This document shows, piece by piece, positions 59,262-64,000 of a stretch of DNA of 64,000 nucleotides. Under the pieces are notes generated by a model, which saw nothing but the letters and a program-made list of their open reading frames with translations, was not told the DNA's origin and made no database searches. The first letter of the stretch is position 1. Each line of letters opens with the position of its first letter. The position numbers and the translations under genes were made by a program. The DNA is from Euleptes europaea. Lineage: Eukaryota; Chordata; Lepidosauria; Squamata; Sphaerodactylidae. Location of the stretch: the NCBI RefSeq assembly GCF_029931775.1, contig NC_079318.1, positions 78,403,614-78,467,613 on the forward strand, read 5' to 3'.

Positions 59262-61509
59262 ATGGCTGAGCTGAAGGAGGTGGGTGCCGCTCAGGAGCTA
59301 CTCACGCTAGAAACCGGGACCCTTGAACCAACTCATCTCCCACACTGTGGGAGTTGCAAAGACATCCAGAGGAAGCCGCGGTCCTCCTTTGGCAGTGGGA
59401 GAACGGGACGAGCGGAGCTAGGCAGGGGCCAGAGGAAAAACAGCAGAAGAGTGGCCCTGCTGCCTAGCGACGGACCACAGACCCCAGCCACAAAGAGGGT
59501 AATGAATGGAGCACACTTGTAGGACATAGCAGGGGATGCTTCACAGTGTGGGGTTGGTGGGTGTTCTGGCAGTACAACCCTAAGCAGTCACACCCTTCTA
59601 AGTGCATGGACCTCAGTGGACTTAGAAGACTAACTCTGTTTAGGACCACATTGTTAGCCCCTTAGTATTACAGGATTCAGAATATCTGGAACGATGAGAT
59701 CTTGTAGGTGCTTTCTGAAATGGGCTTAAATAGGTGCAGTTACTGAAGAGGCAGGACAGTAGAGGATGAAGCTAGAGTTGCCAACCTCCAGGTGGTGGCT
59801 GGAGATCTGCTGTTACAACTGGCCTCCAGCCGATAGAGATCAGTCCGCTTGGAGAAAATAGCCGCTTTGGCAATTGGACTCTATGGCGTTGAAGCCCCTC
59901 CCCAAACCCCACCCTCCCCAGGCTCCGCTCCAAAAATCTCCAGATATTTCCCAACCCGGAGCTGGCAACCCTAAGCTGCAGGCAGCACTTGAGGAACCAG
60001 GGCAGGAGGGTGGATTGTGCAGGTAAGGTGGAGCTGCTCCAGTTCTAGGGGAAGCATTAAGTGTGTGGCAATTGTAAGCAGCTGGGGTGGGGGCCAGTCC
60101 GCTTGTCTGTGTCTCTCAGGTTGCTGCTTCCTTCGCTCAGGGCCGGAGGCGTGCTGCCCTCACCCACGGAGCTGCCACGGGATTACAGTGCCCGGTGAAT
60201 GCTGCTCGAGAGCGAAGCCGGGTACGGACTCTCCATCAGGCGTTCTTGGCACTGCAAGCGGCTCTGCCCACGGTCCCACCTGACACCAAGCTCTCCAAGT
60301 TAGATGTGCTTCTCCTGGCAACCAGCTACATTGCCCACCTGAGCCGGACCCTTGAACAAGGCCTCCCCATACCCAGGATGGCCCCAACAGCCTTCTTGCA
60401 CCCTCTGAAGGTACTGGGTTAGAGTTGCCAGGTCCCTCTTCACCACTGGCAGGGAGGTTTTTGGGGCGGAGCCTGAGGAGGACAAGGTTTGGGGAGGGAA
60501 GGGACTTCAATACCATAGGGTCAAATTGCCAAAGTGGCCATTTTATCCAGGGGAACTGTTCTCTGTTGGCTAGAGATCAGTTGTAATAGCAGGAGATCTC
60601 CAGCTGGTACCTGGAGGTTGGCAACCCTATACTGGGTGCTGCTGAGCTCCCAGCATGAGGGGGATTGGTTAGGCATTAGTAGGGCTGCAGCCCCAGGTGG
60701 AGAAATACCTGGAAAATTTTGGGGTGGAGCCTGAGGACAGCAGGCTTTGGGAAGGGGAGGGACTTCAATGGGGTATAATGCCATAGTCCACTTTCCAAAG
60801 TGGCCATTTTCTCCAGGTAAACTGATCTCTGTCTGGAGATCAGTTGTAATCCCAGATCTCCAGCCACCACCTGGAGGTTGGCAAATCTAATCATTAGGGG
60901 AAAACCACTGCTAGGTAACCCCTTACTGTCACCTTTCCCTGGTTGTGTCTTAGCCTGTGCTTCCTTGGTGGCAAAATGGATGGGTAGGAGATGGCCCAGG
61001 CTAGCCCAATCTCATCAGATCTTGGAATCCAGGGTCATCAGCGAGAGCTAGGCAAATGGCAAACCACCTCTGAACTATCTCTGGCCTTGAAAACCCCATG
61101 AGGGATCACCATAAATCAGCTGCAACTTGACTGCAAAGAAAGGGGGGGATGCTGCAGTAGGATGGGGAGGGGTAGAAGAAACACAGGGTTGGGGACATGT
61201 GCATGACGACCCCCACTTCCTTTGGGTGGGGTGCCGCTGAATGCCATGTCCCTGGAAGCCCCTATAGTAGACTACTTGTGTTTTATCAAAGAGCAGAACT
61301 ATTTGAAGACACTGAGGGTTTGGGAATTCCTTAATATTTTCCCTCTTCCTTTATTGCAGAAGTGGCCCATGCGGTCCTGCCTCTATGCAGGTTCCTGGAC
61401 CGGAGGCATCACCACACCCACTCCCTTTGCTGTCTTCGGTGGGTGGCCCCAGCCAAGTCCTGAGGCAAGAGGAGCAACTCTATTTCCCTGGCAATACCCT
61501 CCTCCGTAA
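59262..61509 (+). CDS. TCF23: Transcription factor 23 (bHLH repressor OUT), 3 exons
   Basis: TCF23 is a nuclear class of bHLH protein reported to dimerise with other bHLH factors and block their DNA binding. Proposed exons: 59262-59498, 60141-60410 (or from 60120 using an earlier AG; both keep frame) and 61360-61509, giving 218 or 225 aa. The bHLH domain starts at about residue 98: [20 protein letters not shown], a [12 protein letters not shown] loop and [10 protein letters not shown] helix 2. The third exon begins [11 protein letters not shown], as I recall for the mammalian protein. The start ATG at 59262 has A at -3 and G at +4; the frame is open further upstream, so the 5' end is the least certain part. 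A hAT MITE sits immediately after the exon-2 donor. Confidence 0.86.
59570..59655. mobile_element. Palindromic MITE relative in TCF23 intron 1
   Basis: GCAGTACAACCCTAAGCAG and CTAACTCTGTTTAGGACC are diverged ends of the family at 45289. Confidence 0.55.
59773..59973 (+). mobile_element. hAT MITE, TCF23 intron 1
   Basis: TAGAGTTGCCAACC ... GAGCTGGCAACCCTA, about 201 bp; only a partial AAGCT flank repeat remains. Confidence 0.82.
60420..60629 (-). mobile_element. hAT MITE with perfect 8-bp duplication beside TCF23 exon 2
   Basis: TAGAGTTGCC ... GGCAACCCTA; TACTGGGT occurs at 60412-60419 and 60630-60637. The target site overlaps the exon-2 splice donor region (exon ends 60410). Confidence 0.93.
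60680..60899 (-). mobile_element. hAT MITE, TCF23 intron 2
   Basis: TAGGGCTGCAGCCCC ... GGAGGTTGGCAAATCTA; flanks GGCATTAG and ATCATTAG agree at 6 of 8 bases, so it is older than its neighbour. Confidence 0.8.
60985..61140 (+). mobile_element. Shortened 5S-rRNA-derived SINE, TCF23 intron 2
   Basis: GATGGCCCAGGCTAGCCC and CTCATCAGATCTTGG head, GGCAAACCACCTCTGAAC, and TCACCATAAATCAGCTGC tail; the middle is deleted. Confidence 0.72.
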
Positions 61510-61784
61510 ACTACACCATAGGGGCTTCTGATGGTGGTGGTTGTTTCTCTTCACCTTAGGGCAGGACACTTGCTGCACAAGGAAATCTACAGCCTTTTCC
61601 TTGCCCTCTTCTTCCCCTCACCTGGTTGTCAGCTTCAGAGGGGGAGCTCACCTTGCTTTGTGCTAGATTTCCCACCCTCAGTCCTAGCTGCCCACCACTT
61701 TAATGGGGAAGAGGGGATGATTATGCCTTGCAGGTTTACTGTCTCCATAGCTTAGTCACAAGGACCTAGTTGTACTGTTTTCCT

Positions 61785-61790
61785 AATAAA
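61785..61790 (+). terminator. TCF23: TCF23 polyadenylation signal AATAAA
   Basis: AATAAA follows the TCF23 stop by 276 bp. Confidence 0.7.
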
Positions 61791-61829
61791 TGGGGAGCAA
61801 TTAGATCACTGATTCATCAGTGGCTACTA

Positions 61830-62041
61830 ATCACAATGGCTTCTAGCCGTGATGGATATCTACTGCCTCCAGTACCAGAGGCAATATGCCTCTTTTTATG
61901 AGTTGCTGGGGAGCATGGACAGGAGGCTGCTGTTGCAGTCATCCTATTTGTGGGCTTGCTAGAGGTTGCCTCTGTGTGTAGAGAATGCTGGACTAGATGG
62001 TCCTTTGGTCTGATCCAGCATGGCTCTTATGATGTTCTTAT
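61830..62041 (+). mobile_element. CR1-like LINE 3' end
   Basis: GGACTAGATGGTCCTTTGGT, CTGATCCAGCATGGC and the end TTATGATGTTCTTATG. Confidence 0.75.
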
Positions 62042-62263
62042 GGTCATCATTATTCTGCCCAGCAGTTTGAGTTTTCCAAATGGGTAATAGGATACCCACA
62101 AAAACATACCTGACAGAATAATAATGACCATAAGAACATAATCATAGAATCAATCTATGATACTATGATTCTTACCGTATGTTCTTAAGGTCATCATTAT
62201 TCTGCACAGCAATTTCAGTTTTCCAAATGGGTAATAGGATACCAACAAAAATATACCTGACAG
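62042..62263. repeat. 75-bp direct repeat with inverted segment between
   Basis: GGTCATCATTATTCTGC ... ATACCTGACAG occurs at 62042-62116 and 62189-62263 with few differences. Between them the complement AATAATAATGACCATAAGAA is present. Confidence 0.85.
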
Positions 62264-63651
62264 TATCATTGTATGTTAACAGCTACCCCAATTTTTTTTG
62301 CTCATTTTCCTCCTCCTTATTTTCCTCCTTCTTCTCTCTCCCCTTTTGAAACATGGATTTTTTGAAGCTGAAAACAGACTGTTTGAATTGTATTGGGACC
62401 TGCAGTTTTGTCTTCACAGAGAAATTGATTCACAGTATGTTCCCTTTGCGGTGGAGGATGCTCTTGGGTGAAGAACGACTCATACAAACGGTGAACAAAG
62501 AACACCCTTTCCTCCCAGCAAAAGGTCTGCGAGCATATGCAGAGCGCCTGTCAGTAACCCTGGCAAGAATAAGGAAGCAGACCTTCCAGGTCCAAAGGTC
62601 CAGGGAGTCCAGGCAGCTCTACAGCCTAGCACTTAAGCCTGTGGGGCGAGGTAACATGGGTTGAGAAAGTCTTACTTTCTGTGGCAGTTGATGGGTGCTG
62701 TAGGGCCGGCTGGTGTCCAAGTAGCATTTCAGTACACACACACACCCCGCCCCAGATGTAGGGGAAAAGACTGGGGAGTAGCAGCTGCGGCTGTTCTCTG
62801 GGAAAGAGGCCGGGGCCAAGGCTGAGCTCATAAATCCATCCTGGGCCTGGACTGGAGCCTGTACTAACGAGCACATTAATGAGCCGGCCTCCTGCCTCCC
62901 TCTTCCAGGTACTGGCAGGGACACATCAGAGGAGGCGGGGGAGAGTCATCCCAGCCCTGTGTGCTGCTAGCTGTCCTTCCCCACAGATCTCAAGACTATT
63001 TTTAGGGGGCCACTTGACTTGCTACATTCTCAAGAAAAGTTGGCCAAAACATTCTCAAGCAGCTGGGCTACCCATGGGTCAAGGCCATCCAGAGTTGTTG
63101 CCTGGGGGATGCAGGAAGGCCACGGGACAGGGGAATCTCAGGCCGAGAGCAGCCGGGGAGCAATGGAATCCAAGCCTGTGTTCGATCTTTCAAGGGGAGT
63201 GTGACCCCATCCCATATCAGAACCCCCATTCCCACAGCAGCATTAGTCCTCACCCTCAGCACATCTGCCTTGTCTAGGTTGGAGATTTCGTTTACCTCAT
63301 CCCAGTCCTTCACAATTTCCAGACAGCAGTTTAACACGAGAGATGCTTACACATAGGTCTGTGCGTGTATGTACTGGCTTTAGTCAAGTGGTACAAGTAG
63401 CCCAGAATACCTTTTACCAACTGAGGCTGGTTCTCCAGTTGCATCCATTCCTAGAGAAACCTGACCCACCCACAAACATACCTTTGACAAGACTTTGCTC
63501 CAGAACAATGCCAGTACTGTGCCTTAGAATATATAAATGGACCATCTGGAAGCAAGTATGTTTTGAGCATTTGCAGAGTGCCTTTTCCCCCCTCATGCCC
63601 ACAGGTGTCCTGAAACCAAGGCGTTTCTTCTTTATCACAACTGTACTATCA

Positions 63652-63867
63652 AGGGGAGGGGCTGTGGCTCAGTGGAAGAGCCTCTGCTTTGCATGCAGGA
63701 GGTCCCAGGTTCAACCCCCAGCATCTCGTTAAAAGGACCAGGCAGTAGGTCACGTGAAAGACATCTGAGGCCCTGGAGAACTGTGTCCAGTCTGAGTAGA
63801 CAATACTGACCTTGATGGACCATGGTCTGATTCAGTATAAGGGAGCTTCGTGTGTGACCGTGTGAGT
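63652..63867 (+). mobile_element. tRNA-Ala-like SINE, best copy
   Basis: GGGGCTGTGGCTCAGTGG (A box), CTGCTTTGCATGCAGGAGG (anticodon arm with TGC, Ala), GGTTCAACCCCC (B box) and a tail TTGATGGACCATGGTCTGAT plus CAGTATAAGGGAGC. The tail resembles CR1 3' ends in this window. Confidence 0.88.
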
Positions 63868-64000
63868 TCTTCCCACTCACACTTGTTTCTCTTAAGGCAT
63901 GGAATTGATTTTTAAGATACAGAACTGAATGGGCTTCGCTTTCATGACTTGGATTGGGACTAGACCAGGGGTCTAGAACTCAATTGTTACGAGGGCCGGA

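Larger units (their letters stand above)
61791..64000. other. Region downstream of TCF23
   Basis: CR1 and direct-repeat sequence to 62265, a SINE at 63652; 62270-63640 shows no exon, domain or repeat I recognise. Human has SLC5A6 next; no sodium-symporter peptide is visible before the window ends. Confidence 0.55.

Noticed and set aside
62353-62664. 103-residue open frame downstream of TCF23
   Set aside because: No recognisable domain, no splice partners and no conserved neighbour match; could be chance.
62881-63337. Possible SLC5A6 exons, expected next in human order
   Set aside because: No transmembrane or symporter motif in either strand.
63652-63725. Possible functional tRNA-Ala gene
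   Set aside because: Mismatches in the arms and a SINE tail with many similar copies show it is a SINE head.

Overview
This window is vertebrate nuclear DNA, most likely from a squamate reptile (lizard grade). The evidence is five split genes with GT-AG introns encoding vertebrate proteins, plus a repeat set typical of squamates: CR1/L2-type and BovB LINEs, 5S-rRNA- and tRNA-derived SINEs, hAT MITEs and Penelope-like fragments. Assignment to squamates is inference from repeat types recalled from memory. The genus cannot be read from the sequence.

Gene order is KHK (+), CGREF1 (-), ABHD1 (+), PREB (-), TCF23 (+). This matches the order and orientation I recall for human 2p23.3, so it is an old conserved block. 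KHK and CGREF1 converge; CGREF1 and ABHD1 diverge; ABHD1 and PREB converge about 1.9 kb apart; PREB and TCF23 diverge. All five coding regions can be assembled from intact exons with consistent phases: KHK 298 aa, CGREF1 235 aa, ABHD1 401 aa, PREB 420 aa, TCF23 about 218-225 aa. The genes are not functionally coupled: fructose phosphorylation, a secreted EF-hand protein, a membrane hydrolase, the ER SAR1 exchange factor and a bHLH repressor.

Layout: 1-5.2 kb intergenic with nested repeats; 5.2-20.0 kb KHK, including both alternative exons 3A and 3C separated by a 72-bp intron; 20.0-22.7 kb repeats; 22.7-33.5 kb CGREF1; 33.6-38.9 kb repeats, including a four-unit 102-bp tandem array; 39.0-48.7 kb ABHD1; 49.8-56.4 kb PREB; 56.5-59.2 kb repeats; 59.3-61.8 kb TCF23; 61.8-64 kb repeats.

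The most notable signals outside the exons are: (i) Penelope-type foldback repeats with minimal hammerhead-ribozyme-like cores, two of them in ABHD1 and PREB introns; (ii) a hAT MITE family proven by perfect 8-bp target duplications; (iii) transposons sitting within 20 nt of splice sites in TCF23 and ABHD1, including a CR1 tail that supplies the polypyrimidine tract of an ABHD1 exon; and (iv) a 5S-rRNA-derived SINE that shares its 3' end with the local BovB LINE. I saw no retrovirus-like or other virus-derived element, no CRISPR array and no functional tRNA or rRNA gene.
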